A stretch of DNA of 64,000 bases. Origin: Nocardia transvalensis NBRC 15921 (lineage in GTDB: Bacteria; Actinomycetota; Actinomycetes; Mycobacteriales; Mycobacteriaceae). The notes beneath the pieces were generated by a model. That model ran no database searches and was not told where the DNA came from. It saw nothing but the letters and a program-made list of their open reading frames with translations. The first letter of the stretch is position 1. Every line of letters begins with the position of its first letter. Below, piece after piece: positions 24,789 to 32,210 of the stretch. The position numbers were made by a program, and so were the translations under genes. The DNA lies in NCBI RefSeq assembly GCF_000308875.1, contig NZ_BAGL01000002.1, positions 62,001-126,000 on the forward strand, given 5' to 3'.

Positions 24789-25085
24789 ATGGATCCATGG
24801 ATCGATGGAGAAACCGATCCTGGGGAGCAGATGCTCGCCGAATTGGTGGCCGCATACGGTCCAGACTGGCCGGACCGATTCCTGCTGAACCTCCGATTCG
24901 ACCCTGACTGCCCGCGCATCGAACTGGCGCCACCGGTCGACGAGGATCTCATCGTCGTCAGAAAGGTCTTCCTCCGCCTGCCGCTGTGGGCTGACGAGAA
25001 GTTCAAGCAACTAGGCAAACGCCACGATTGCACACCCAGCGAGATGGTGTCGATCTGGATCGCTGAGCGCATCGCCGATCAGTAA
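24789..25085 (+). CDS. Small hypothetical acidic protein
   Basis: This 98-aa protein starts at ATG 24789 behind AAAGGA. It is acidic in the first half (DPWIDGETDPGEQMLAELVA). The last third (LWADEKFKQLGKRHDCTPSEM) resembles the helix-turn-helix of small regulators or ribbon-helix-helix proteins. It lies after the hairpin at 24701, hence probably has its own promoter. Function unknown; an antitoxin-like DNA-binding protein is one possibility. Confidence 0.5.
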   Translation: MDPWIDGETDPGEQMLAELVAAYGPDWPDRFLLNLRFDPDCPRIELAPPVDEDLIVVRKVFLRLPLWADEKFKQLGKRHDCTPSEMVSIWIAERIADQ

Positions 25086-25340
25086 CCCACGACCCGGTCG
25101 AACAACCGCGGGGCACCCTCAAAAACCAGCGACGGCAAGCTGTGATCAAACACCACGTTCCCTCCGGCCAATCGGCCAGGGCAGATCTGGCAGGCCGATC
25201 ACCACAGCGTGCAGACCCCGCCGCCGAGCATCTCTATCGGCGTGTCAAGTCCGGTCAGATGTTGGATCTGGCACGGTTTGCGTGATTGACCCATCATGAA
25301 TTGCTAATGGCCGCTTGATAGTTGAGGATGTCGCGAGTGC
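25086..25340. other. Gap without a recognised gene
   Basis: No coherent gene is visible. Short stretches such as LYRRVKSGQMLDLARF (near 25215-25270) look like residues of a decayed protein. The region borders an ISL3 fragment and probably accumulated through IS activity. Confidence 0.35.
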
Positions 25341-25344
25341 TCTG

Positions 25345-25700
25345 ATCTTGGACCGGTAGCGGTCCTGTTCCCGCATCTTGCCGAGCTGTCGATCGAGCGC
25401 GTTTATGCATCCGACCGGGTGTTATCCATCCAGGCCAGCACTCACGGCGAGCCGGTTACCTGTCCCGGATGCGCGGTGATGCCGCAGCGGGCGCACAGTC
25501 GGTATGAACGGACGCTTTCCGATGCCGCCGTGGCAGGCCGCGAAGCACTGATCCAGTTGCGAGTACGCCGATTGTTCTGCGACAACAGTAATTGCGCGCG
25601 AAGAACTTTCGTACAGCAGGTGTCAGGTGTGGCGGGCCGGCATGCCCGGCGCACGACAATGCTGCAGCGGCTGCTGTGCACATCTGGCGTAACAGGCGGG
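25345..25700 (+). pseudogene. ISL3-family transposase remnant (N-terminal zinc finger)
   Basis: The readable piece begins near LFPHLAELSIERVYASD and continues through a zinc-binding segment (TCPGCA...HSRYERTLSD) and RRLFCDNSNCARRTFVQQV, a classic ISL3 transposase N-terminus. It stops after ARRTTMLQRLL with a termination codon at 25704. The catalytic DDE part is absent. Confidence 0.75.
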
Positions 25701-25815
25701 TGCTGATTGGCGATCCACAATGGCTGATAGTTCATGGGCGCGTCCCGGCAGGTGTGTCACCCATTTGGGGCGGCACGTAACCCCCGGGACACAGATCTGC
25801 TGGGGGTAGCGTCGG

Positions 25816-26343
25816 GTGGTAGAAGTCTCGGAGTCTGAGCGGCGTCAGGCGCTGGCGGAGGAGTTCAGCCGGCTGGAAGAGTCCGCCATGTATAGCGCTC
25901 AGAACCAGTTTGAACAGGCGAAACAGTGGCGCGGAATCAATCTGATGCTCGGGTTGCCGGCGAGTGTGCTGGCGGCGGTGTCGGGCGCGACGGCGTTGGC
26001 GTCGACAGCGGGTCGTTTCTGGGCGGGTCTGCTCGCGCTGGGCGCTGCGGCGTTCGGCGCGGTGTTAACGACGGTCAACGCGAGCCATCGCACGAATCAG
26101 GCATCGTCGGGAGCGAATGCTTACTTGGAGATACAGACCGCCGCCCGTCAGGCCCGACTGCTCGACCTGCCTGTCACTGACCTTGATGAGATGCGCGCGG
26201 CTCTCGCGGAGATCACGGCGCGGCGGGACGAGCAGAACAAGACAGCCGAGCCCCCGAACCGGTGGGCGCGGCGTCGGGCGCAGAAGAACATCACGACCGG
26301 GGGCCAAACGTACGAGGTGGACTCGACCGGGAAGGGCGCGTGA
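25816..26343 (+). CDS. SLATT-type two-TM membrane protein, probable CBASS effector
   Basis: The 175-aa protein has an N-terminal helix containing QFEQAKQWRGIN, two adjacent transmembrane segments (about 43-61 and 67-88) and a charged C-terminal helix, the layout of SLATT-domain proteins. These are predicted membrane effectors that act when a cyclic nucleotide is made. A CD-NTase gene begins 1 bp after its stop, which strongly supports a CBASS role: pore formation or membrane damage after phage sensing. GTG 25816 is preceded by TGGGGGTA. Confidence 0.75.
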   Translation: MVEVSESERRQALAEEFSRLEESAMYSAQNQFEQAKQWRGINLMLGLPASVLAAVSGATALASTAGRFWAGLLALGAAAFGAVLTTVNASHRTNQASSGANAYLEIQTAARQARLLDLPVTDLDEMRAALAEITARRDEQNKTAEPPNRWARRRAQKNITTGGQTYEVDSTGKGA

Positions 26344-26344
26344 C

Positions 26345-27208
26345 GTGGCAAGAACCGTTGCTGAGGGATTCGATGTGTTTCTTGAACGGCTCACGCCGCT
26401 GCCGTCACAGCGGACCGCGGCGGCCGCGCACCGTTCCCGTGTGGAAACCTCGTTGAAGAAGTCCTTGTCGGTGCTGGTGATGCGTGAAACCGGTTCGTTT
26501 CACCACGGCACCGGCGTCCGGCACTACAGCGATGTGGATGTTCTGGTCAGCATCGGCAACACCAAGCCGGGCAGTTCCGACACTGCCCTGAATTGGGTGA
26601 AGAGCGCACTGTCGGCCTCGTTCCCCACAACCACCGTGCGGATCAGCCGTCCCGCAGTCGTTGTGGAATTTGCTGGGGGCGCGGAGACGTGGGAAGTCAT
26701 CCCAGGATTCCTCAAGTCGTCTGATCCGTCGCCGCTGTATGACATTCCCGGTGCGGCAAGCGGCTGGCTCGAATCGGCGCCGACCGTGCACCTGGACTAT
26801 GTCAACGAGTGCAACCAAAAGAACGGCGTCCAAGGCGCGGCCAAAAAGTTAGCCAGGCTTGTCAAAGCGTGGAAGTACTACTGCAACGTGCCCGTCTCAT
26901 CGTTCTATCTGGAAATGCGAGCCGCGCAGCACATGGCGACCCAATCGGGGTTTATCGCTGTGTGGGACGTGTGCCTGCTGCTGGAAGATCTCCGGGACAA
27001 CGGCCTGGCGGCGATGAATGACCCCAAGGGCCGCACCGGTCGTTTCCATCCCTGCTCCTCGGACTACCGCAAAACCGATGCGCTGTCGAAACTGTCTACT
27101 GCCGCCTCCCGGGCGCGTAAAGCCCTTGACGCCTACCAAAACGATAAGTTCGACGACGCGTTCCACTACCTCGACCTCCTCTTCGGCGGCCAGTTTCCCG
27201 CACGCTAA
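26345..27208 (+). CDS. CD-NTase (SMODS-type nucleotidyltransferase) of a CBASS-like pair
   Basis: The 287-aa enzyme has the nucleotidyltransferase core GSFHHGTGVRHYSDVDV (G50-S51, D63, D65) and a later acidic strand ETWEVIPGF. CD-NTases make cyclic di- or trinucleotides on phage infection. The C-terminal half holds the helical lid (GAAKKLARLVKAWKYYC). The GTG start lies 1 bp after the SLATT stop. No Cap2/Cap3 genes follow, so this would be a minimal type I CBASS. The frame extends upstream over the SLATT gene, but spacing favours GTG 26345. Confidence 0.85.
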   Translation: MARTVAEGFDVFLERLTPLPSQRTAAAAHRSRVETSLKKSLSVLVMRETGSFHHGTGVRHYSDVDVLVSIGNTKPGSSDTALNWVKSALSASFPTTTVRISRPAVVVEFAGGAETWEVIPGFLKSSDPSPLYDIPGAASGWLESAPTVHLDYVNECNQKNGVQGAAKKLARLVKAWKYYCNVPVSSFYLEMRAAQHMATQSGFIAVWDVCLLLEDLRDNGLAAMNDPKGRTGRFHPCSSDYRKTDALSKLSTAASRARKALDAYQNDKFDDAFHYLDLLFGGQFPAR

Positions 27209-27674
27209 AGGGGGCTGTCGTGCCGACCTCGAAAGATGCGCGGACTCACTGGCCGCACGCGCCATGGAACGTCTCGACGATTGTGCACTGGCAACTAACG
27301 GCGTCGACCACCGACCTTCCTACCCTGGATACTTCCGGCCGGTTGGGCGCCGCAGAAGACCAAGTGGCCTCACCACCCGCGCCCCTGCTCGTCAGGGGTT
27401 CTAGTAAGAACCACATGTTGGACTGGACGGGATTCGAACCCGCGACCCGCCGAGGTCATCGCGGGAACTCCCTGTCTGTCGGCGGACTCGGGTACACCTG
27501 CAAACACCTACACGGCCACACCGGACCATCCACACAACCGCCCAGCCCCAGCCGGAGTCACCTCCCAGCAGACAATGACAACAACCACCGGCACGCACAT
27601 CGCCCATCCCGGATGAGATCCCGACAGCCCGGCACGTGGCGATCGGGAATCACACTCACGGTGGAAACGCGTGT
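27209..27674. other. Gene-free stretch holding a tRNA 3'-end-like sequence
   Basis: No plausible gene is visible. On the minus strand, 27420-27455 reads like the T-arm and acceptor end of a tRNA (GGGTTCGAATCCCGTCCAG), but no matching 5' half is found nearby. Such sequences are typical attachment sites of integrases, so this may be a left-over att site from an integrated element. Confidence 0.45.
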
Positions 27675-27812
27675 TCAGTCGTTGGCTCCAACTGCGGGAA
27701 CGCGGCCGAGGTTGCCGGTCCTCGCGCCGGTAGCTGTCGCCTTGAGCGAGATCACCTCTGCATGGCGGACCAGGCGGTCGATCATCGCCGCGGCGAGGAC
27801 ACGCCCGGCACT
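27675..27812 (-). pseudogene. Second IS21-type istB fragment (C-terminus)
   Basis: The minus strand encodes VLAAAMIDRLVRHAEVISLK and then GNLGRVPA, the last 40 or so residues of an IstB protein. It is in the opposite orientation to the istA-istB remnant at 13.8-15.1 kb and is a different sequence. Everything upstream of it is missing. Confidence 0.75.
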
Positions 27813-27834
27813 CGACTGTGTACCCGGAGCAGCT

Positions 27835-27942
27835 AGGAAATGCAGTCTACTCTGAGAGAAAGCTATGTAGCGACACAGTGACACAAGAAGAGAATGCGCA
27901 GTTCACAGAGCTGGCATATGAAGCTGGATTTGAGAACCTACA
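27835..27942 (-). repeat. Right end of the Tn7-like element with internal repeats
   Basis: Read on the minus strand from 27942, the end starts TGTAGGTTCTCAAATC and is followed by CTGCGCATTCTC, a CTTTCTCTCAGAG segment and CTGCATTTCC, related to the left-end repeats. The sequence is A+T-rich relative to the host. AAAGA follows directly. Confidence 0.8.
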
Positions 27943-27947
27943 AAAGA
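27943..27947. repeat. Right copy of the 5-bp target duplication (AAAGA)
   Basis: This is identical to 3381-3385 and marks the junction with the chromosome. The empty site would read GGGGATAAAGA followed by GGCGATCGG. Confidence 0.85.
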
Positions 27948-28014
27948 GGCGATCGGCAACCTTCGCGAACTCCGCAGGACGATCCTGAACGGGTGGCGTC
28001 GCATCGACAACCCG

Positions 28015-28629
28015 CTAGGCGCTGGAGCCGAGCCTGCTGCGTTTGTTGTCGGGCAGCGCATTTTCCAGCAGGATCTCCGCGGCTGCTCGCGCGTGCTGGC
28101 CGTAATCCGGTTCACCCAGGACCATGGCGCGGCTGGCGGCCCCGTCCGCCAGGGTCACCAATTGCTCGGCGAGCGCGGCGGGCTCGCGGCAGCCCAGTTC
28201 CGTCACCAGTGCGGTAACCAGCCGCACCATCAGCAATTTCTGCTCGCGTGCATAGGCGTGGACGATGCTGTGCGGGTCCGGGAATTCGGCGGCGGCGTCG
28301 ATGAATGGGCAGCCGCGTACTGGCACGGCATCCGCGGCGGGTTGGACGAACAGTCCGAGGATTCGTTCCCGCGCCGGGATGTCCTTGCGAGTCAGCACAC
28401 TCTCGAGGGTGTGTCCCGACGAGGCGAGGTCTTGCAGATGGGCGATGACCAGGTCGCTCTTGGTCGGAAAGTGCACGTAGAGAGTGCGTTTGGACACCGG
28501 TGCGCATTCGGCGATGTGTTCCATGCCGGTCGCATTGATTCCCTGCGTGGCGAACAGCTGGGCGGCGGCGGCCAGGATGCGCTCGCGCCCGCCGCGCCCC
28601 TGCCGCCGGACCGCCCTCTCGGTACTCAT
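28015..28629 (-). CDS. TetR/AcrR-family regulator
   Basis: This 204-aa regulator has an N-terminal TetR HTH (RERILAAAAQLFATQGINAT, then SKRTLYVHFPTKSDL) and a helical ligand domain containing RGCPFIDAAAEF. It is divergent from a nitroreductase gene, with two TAAACG-type palindromes in the 101-bp intergenic region. It probably represses itself and the nitroreductase. It is the first chromosomal gene after the transposon, so in the ancestor it lay next to dnaB on the opposite strand. Confidence 0.9.
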   Translation of the reverse strand: MSTERAVRRQGRGGRERILAAAAQLFATQGINATGMEHIAECAPVSKRTLYVHFPTKSDLVIAHLQDLASSGHTLESVLTRKDIPARERILGLFVQPAADAVPVRGCPFIDAAAEFPDPHSIVHAYAREQKLLMVRLVTALVTELGCREPAALAEQLVTLADGAASRAMVLGEPDYGQHARAAAEILLENALPDNKRSRLGSSA

Positions 28630-28634
28630 AGGCG

Positions 28635-28705
28635 AAGTATACGCATGCGTTTACATAGCGAGGAGTGGTTGCTACGCTCCACTCAAGTAAACGGATCGTT
28701 TACTT
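28635..28705. promoter_or_regulatory. Two TetR-type operators between regulator and nitroreductase
   Basis: AAGTAAACG-GAT-CGTTTACTT (28685-28705) is a perfect 9-bp inverted repeat. A related, imperfect copy, AAGTATACG-CATG-CGTTTACA, lies at 28635-28655. Both lie between the divergent start codons. They are the likely binding sites of the adjacent TetR protein. Confidence 0.75.
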
Positions 28706-28730
28706 ATAGGGCTTCGAGGAGTGCTGCTGC

Positions 28731-29420
28731 ATGAACGGACTGATCCCCACCGACCTGAGCGCATACGCGGAGAAGCTGATCCGCGGACGCCGCGCTACAC
28801 GCGCGTTCCGCCCGGAGCCCGTGCCCATGAACACGATTCGGGCGGTATTCGCCCTGGCCGGAGCGGCACCGTCCAACTCGAACGCGCAACCGTGGCGGGT
28901 CGAGGTCGCCAGCGGCCGGCGGCGGGACCATCTGGCGGACGTCCTGGAAGCCGCTCACGCCGAACAGCACACCTCGGTTGACTTCCCGTACTCCGAGGAT
29001 ATGTACACCCCCGTCCAGCACGAGCGGCGCGCCGCGTTCGGCGCCGACCTGTACGGGGCACTGGGCATCGGCCCCGGCGACCACGAGGCACGCGCCGCCT
29101 ACGACGCAGAGAGCCTGCGCTTCTACGGTGCACCCCACGTCGCGTTCTTGTTCGTCACCGGCGACGGCGGGCCGCGACTGGCCGCCGACGTCGGCGCCTA
29201 CATGCAGACGCTGCTACTGGCCATGGCCGCATACGGCGTGGCCAGTTGCCCGCAGGGCCTGCTCAGCTTCTACGCCGACATCGCCCGCGCCGAACTCGGC
29301 GTCACCGAAGGCAAACTACTCGCGGGGATTTCCTTCGGCTACGCCGACAACAGCGCACCGGTGAACCGAGTCACAACCAAGCGCGCCGCCCTCGAAACAA
29401 CCACCACATTCCACGGCTGA
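28731..29420 (+). CDS. Nitroreductase-family FMN oxidoreductase
   Basis: The 229-aa protein matches NAD(P)H:FMN nitroreductases: RGRRATRAFRPEPV near the N-terminus (FMN phosphate binding), GAAPSNSNAQPWRVEV, and a C-terminal GKLLAGISFGYAD. It reduces nitro- or quinone-type substrates in the cytoplasm. It is divergent from a TetR gene and sits behind a perfect operator, so it is probably induced by a xenobiotic ligand. Confidence 0.88.
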   Translation: MNGLIPTDLSAYAEKLIRGRRATRAFRPEPVPMNTIRAVFALAGAAPSNSNAQPWRVEVASGRRRDHLADVLEAAHAEQHTSVDFPYSEDMYTPVQHERRAAFGADLYGALGIGPGDHEARAAYDAESLRFYGAPHVAFLFVTGDGGPRLAADVGAYMQTLLLAMAAYGVASCPQGLLSFYADIARAELGVTEGKLLAGISFGYADNSAPVNRVTTKRAALETTTTFHG

Positions 29421-29599
29421 GTAGAGCCCGAGGCGATAGGTGTTTCCGGCAGCCCATCCGACACAGTGTTGTCTCGCCGCACCACCACAATGTGGTGCTG
29501 GACAGGGAGTGAAGAAATGCCATCGAACTGAGACAGACACCGCTGGCCACCGCGTGAGACAACCGAAACAACCCGGTCAGCCAGCCAGCAGATGCCACA

Positions 29600-29616
29600 A
29601 ATTTTGAGACCCTACA
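29600..29616 (-). repeat. Sequence resembling a transposon right end
   Basis: TTTTGAGACCCTACA resembles the true right end TTTGAGAACCTACA at 27929-27942 (13 of 17 positions over the longer alignment). The preceding 80 bp has two more TGAGAC copies. It is followed by AGGCG, which does not match AAAGA. It may be the scar of an older related element or chance similarity. Confidence 0.35.
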
Positions 29617-29635
29617 AGGCGGCGTAGGTCCTTCA

Positions 29636-30811
29636 TCACCGCGATCGCCGGGGTAGGAGCGCCGTGACCGCGAGCACGATCAGCACGACGCCGTAGCCGG
29701 TCGCGGTGGTCAGCAGGCTGACACTGGTCGCGATGACCCCCGCCGCGACGGCCGGGATGCAGAACGCGAGGTAGCTGAGCACGTAGAACGCGGCGACGAG
29801 CTTGCCGCGTTCGGTGGCCGGCGCGAGCGGGAACACGGTACGGGTAACGCCCTGAAAGCTTGCGCCGAAGCCGATTCCGGCGATCAGCGTGCCCACGAAC
29901 AGCAACGGCTGCGATCCGGTCTGGATGGCTGCGATGGTCACCGCGATCCCGATCGCCAGCGCGGCGGCGCCCGAGCGCATCACGCGGGCGGCCGCGACCT
30001 TGCGCAGCAGCCAGATCGCCGCCGCACCCGCCCCGGCCAGCGCGAACACCAGCAACCCGCCGAGCAGGATCGAGCTCGAGCCGGTGACCACACGGACCAG
30101 GTTCGGACCGAGCGAGAGGTAGAAGCCGCCCAGCGCCCACGCCGCGATATCCAGCAGCGCGATGGCGGCGAACGCGGACCGCGCCGCAGCCGGGACGCCG
30201 ATCTTCGGCCGGATCGCCTGCCGCGTACCGGGCATCATCGGCGAAGTCTCGGTCACCAGGATCGTGCCGATCGCCTCAACCGCGAACACCACGATCAGCA
30301 CCAGGTACACGGTCTGGCGGGGCCACGGCAGGAACTGGACGAGCGCCGCGGAACCGAGCCCGCCGACAGCCAGACCCGCCACCGGCGCAACGCTGTTCAC
30401 GATCGGCCCGTGTGGTCGCTCCGCGTCCAAGATCGCCGCGGCCAGCGCACCGGTCGCCGCACCGGTCGCGATGCCCTGCACCATGCGGGCCGCGATCAGC
30501 AACGGAACGCCGTCCGCGGTGCTGAACACCACCATGGCCACCACGTCCAACACGATGGCGCCGAGGATCACCGGGCGGCGTCCCACGTGGTCCGACAGCG
30601 ACCCGACGGTCAGCAGCGCCAGGAGCAGGCACACCGCGTAGACGCCGAAGATCACCGTCAGCATGCCCGGGGAGAACTCCCAGCGCGCCTGGTAGACGCG
30701 GTAGAGCGGGGTCGGCGCACTGGATGCGGCGAGGAACGTCAGCATGGTCGCCGCCAGCAAGACGGTGGCCGGCCCGGACGATATGCGCCGGGTGTCCGGA
30801 GCGATCAGCAT
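29636..30811 (-). CDS. MFS transporter
   Basis: This 391-aa membrane protein has about 12 hydrophobic segments and the MFS loop 2-3 motif GSLSDHVGRRPVILGA. A GIATGAATGALAAAI segment fits helix 4-5. It is probably a drug or metabolite exporter in the inner membrane. It is divergent from a TetR gene at 30907, with repeated TTAAAGCYAAGAC sequences in the shared promoter, which suggests repression by that TetR protein. Confidence 0.9.
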   Translation of the reverse strand: MLIAPDTRRISSGPATVLLAATMLTFLAASSAPTPLYRVYQARWEFSPGMLTVIFGVYAVCLLLALLTVGSLSDHVGRRPVILGAIVLDVVAMVVFSTADGVPLLIAARMVQGIATGAATGALAAAILDAERPHGPIVNSVAPVAGLAVGGLGSAALVQFLPWPRQTVYLVLIVVFAVEAIGTILVTETSPMMPGTRQAIRPKIGVPAAARSAFAAIALLDIAAWALGGFYLSLGPNLVRVVTGSSSILLGGLLVFALAGAGAAAIWLLRKVAAARVMRSGAAALAIGIAVTIAAIQTGSQPLLFVGTLIAGIGFGASFQGVTRTVFPLAPATERGKLVAAFYVLSYLAFCIPAVAAGVIATSVSLLTTATGYGVVLIVLAVTALLPRRSR

Positions 30812-30828
30812 GGAGAACCCCTACATCG

Positions 30829-30888
30829 TTTAAAGCTAAGACTATTGCTTTAGCTGACGGTACACGGGGCGCATCTTAAAGCCAAGAC
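30829..30888. promoter_or_regulatory. Repeated operator-like motif between MFS and TetR genes
   Basis: TTTAAAGCTAAGAC (30829-30842) and TTAAAGCCAAGAC (30876-30888) are direct repeats. The first is followed by GCTTTAGCT, giving a partial palindrome. They lie in the 95-bp gap between divergent starts and are likely sites for the TetR regulator. Confidence 0.6.
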
Positions 30889-30906
30889 GTCTGCAATAAT
30901 GGTCGA

Positions 30907-31467
30907 ATGTCGGCCACTACACCAGCCCGGCGGCCGGGCGGGCGCAGCGCGAAGGTCCGAGACGCCGTCTACACCGCCGTCGGCCAGCTCATGGGCGAGG
31001 GCAAGGCGGACCGCATCACCATTCCGGTGCTGGCCAACCGGGCAGGGGTCAACCCGACCAGCATCTATCGCCGCTGGGGCGACGTGGACACGCTGCTCGA
31101 AGAGGTCGCTGTCGCCGCGCTCACCAAGGACGGCGACGAACCGCCGGACACCGGATCACTGCACGGTGACCTTTCGGCGTGGGCTCGGATCGTGGTCGAC
31201 GACATCACCCAGCCACGCCGGACCCGTTACCTGCGCGCCATGGTGGCCGCCCGGGACGAGGTGATCACCTGCCCGTGCTGGGAGCAGCGCCGCGCGCAGG
31301 CCACGGTGATGCTGGACCGGGCAAGGGCGCGCGGGGAACGGGCGCCGACCGAGCAGCAGGTCCTCGATCACGTGATCGCACCGATGTATCACCACGTGGT
31401 CTTCGGCCTGTCCGCCGACCGGGACTTCGCGGACCGACTGGTCCACGACGTGCTCGCGATGGCCTGA
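30907..31467 (+). CDS. TetR-family regulator of the divergent MFS gene
   Basis: This 186-aa protein has a TetR HTH (ITIPVLANRAGVNPTSIYRRW) and a C-terminal helical domain ending HHVVFGLSADRDFADRLV, as in TetR_C_16-type proteins. It is divergent from the MFS transporter and probably represses it. The ATG at 30907 leaves a compact intergenic region with the repeated motif. Confidence 0.88.
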   Translation: MSATTPARRPGGRSAKVRDAVYTAVGQLMGEGKADRITIPVLANRAGVNPTSIYRRWGDVDTLLEEVAVAALTKDGDEPPDTGSLHGDLSAWARIVVDDITQPRRTRYLRAMVAARDEVITCPCWEQRRAQATVMLDRARARGERAPTEQQVLDHVIAPMYHHVVFGLSADRDFADRLVHDVLAMA

Positions 31468-31488
31468 GCGCCCATCTGCCGCAGCCGG

Positions 31489-32133
31489 TCAGGTTCTCCG
31501 CGAGATGACCATGATGTATTCGCAGGGAGCGTTCGTCGGGTTGGCGAAGCCGTGGTCCGCGTCGGCCTGGAAGAACACGGAGTCGCCTGCGTTCAGGGTC
31601 TCGCTGATCCCGCCGACGGCGACGGTCAGCGTGCCTTCGAGCACCAGGAGCTGTTTCTCGGTACCCGGCGGATACGCGGGCAGCAGACCGGTGGAGACCC
31701 GGGCGGGCAGGTAGTGGACGATCATCTCGCCGCCGCCCGCGCCCGGCGCCGCTGACACCATGTGCCGTTCGAAGCCGGTTTCCGGGTCACGGAAAACGGG
31801 GCGTTCGTTCTTGCGCAGGACAACGGCCACGCCGGACGCGGCAGCGGTTGCCCCGCCGATCAGATCCGAGAGCGACGCGCCGAGCGCGTGGGCGATCCTG
31901 GACGCGACGCCGATCGTCGGGCTCTTCTCACCGCGTTCGACCTTGGACAGCATCGCCCGGCTGACCGACGACTGTGTGGACAGTTGCTCCAGCGTCAGGC
32001 CGGCCTCCTCGCGGCGTCGCCGCACGTTGGCGCCGAACGCGCCGGCCAGGTCGTCACCGTGGCGTGGTGCAGCCGCGTTTCCGTCTTGCTCGACCACCAT
32101 GCTCCTCGATCGATGGGTATCTCGCCGGCTCAC
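31489..32133 (-). CDS. XRE regulator with a C-terminal cupin domain
   Basis: The 214-aa protein combines an HTH (LTLEQLSTQSSVSRAMLSKVE) with a cupin ligand domain (LPAYPPGTEKQLLVLEG, LNAGDSVFFQADADHGFANP). Such regulators sense a small metabolite. GTG 32133 opens the frame; ATG 32100 (after GAGGAG) is an alternative. It is divergent from a metallo-hydrolase gene with a double palindrome in between, which it may bind. Confidence 0.88.
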   Translation of the reverse strand: MSRRDTHRSRSMVVEQDGNAAAPRHGDDLAGAFGANVRRRREEAGLTLEQLSTQSSVSRAMLSKVERGEKSPTIGVASRIAHALGASLSDLIGGATAAASGVAVVLRKNERPVFRDPETGFERHMVSAAPGAGGGEMIVHYLPARVSTGLLPAYPPGTEKQLLVLEGTLTVAVGGISETLNAGDSVFFQADADHGFANPTNAPCEYIMVISRRT

Positions 32134-32141
32134 AGCGTATG

Positions 32142-32177
32142 CTTCTTCTAAAGAAGATATAGTCTTCCATCGAAGAC
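32142..32177. promoter_or_regulatory. Tandem palindromic operators (CTTC/GAAG type)
   Basis: CTTCTT-CTA-AAGAAG (32142-32156) and GTCTTC-CATC-GAAGAC (32162-32177) are both perfect inverted repeats sharing a TCTTC half-site. They lie between the divergent XRE-cupin and metallo-hydrolase genes, a strong candidate for the XRE protein's binding region. Confidence 0.7.
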
Positions 32178-32210
32178 ATTTGATACGTGCCGAACACGAC
32201 GGAGGGTTCC

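Larger units (their letters stand above)
3386..27942 (+). mobile_element. 24.6-kb Tn7-like transposon inserted at the 3' end of dnaB
   Basis: The left end reads TGTAGGTTTCTCA and the right end, on the complementary strand, TGTAGGTTCTCA. Both start with the TGT typical of Tn7-type elements, and AAAGA is duplicated outside each. The left side carries tnsA, tnsB, tnsC and tniQ in order, with 4-bp overlaps or a 3-bp gap. Further copies of a TGCATTT/TTCTCA-type motif lie inside both ends and are probable TnsB sites. No cas genes or CRISPR array are visible, so targeting most likely depends on TniQ. The cargo is mainly defence-like genes, unknown operons and IS remnants. Insertion leaves dnaB intact, as att-site elements do. 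Confidence 0.9.

Noticed and set aside
27415..27480. Complete tRNA gene on the minus strand
   Set aside because: Only the T-arm and acceptor end fit; no D-arm, anticodon arm or pairing 5' acceptor strand is found.
29600..29616. True right end of the transposon at 29616
   Set aside because: The flanking AGGCG does not match AAAGA, while the end at 27942 has a perfect duplication and internal repeats.
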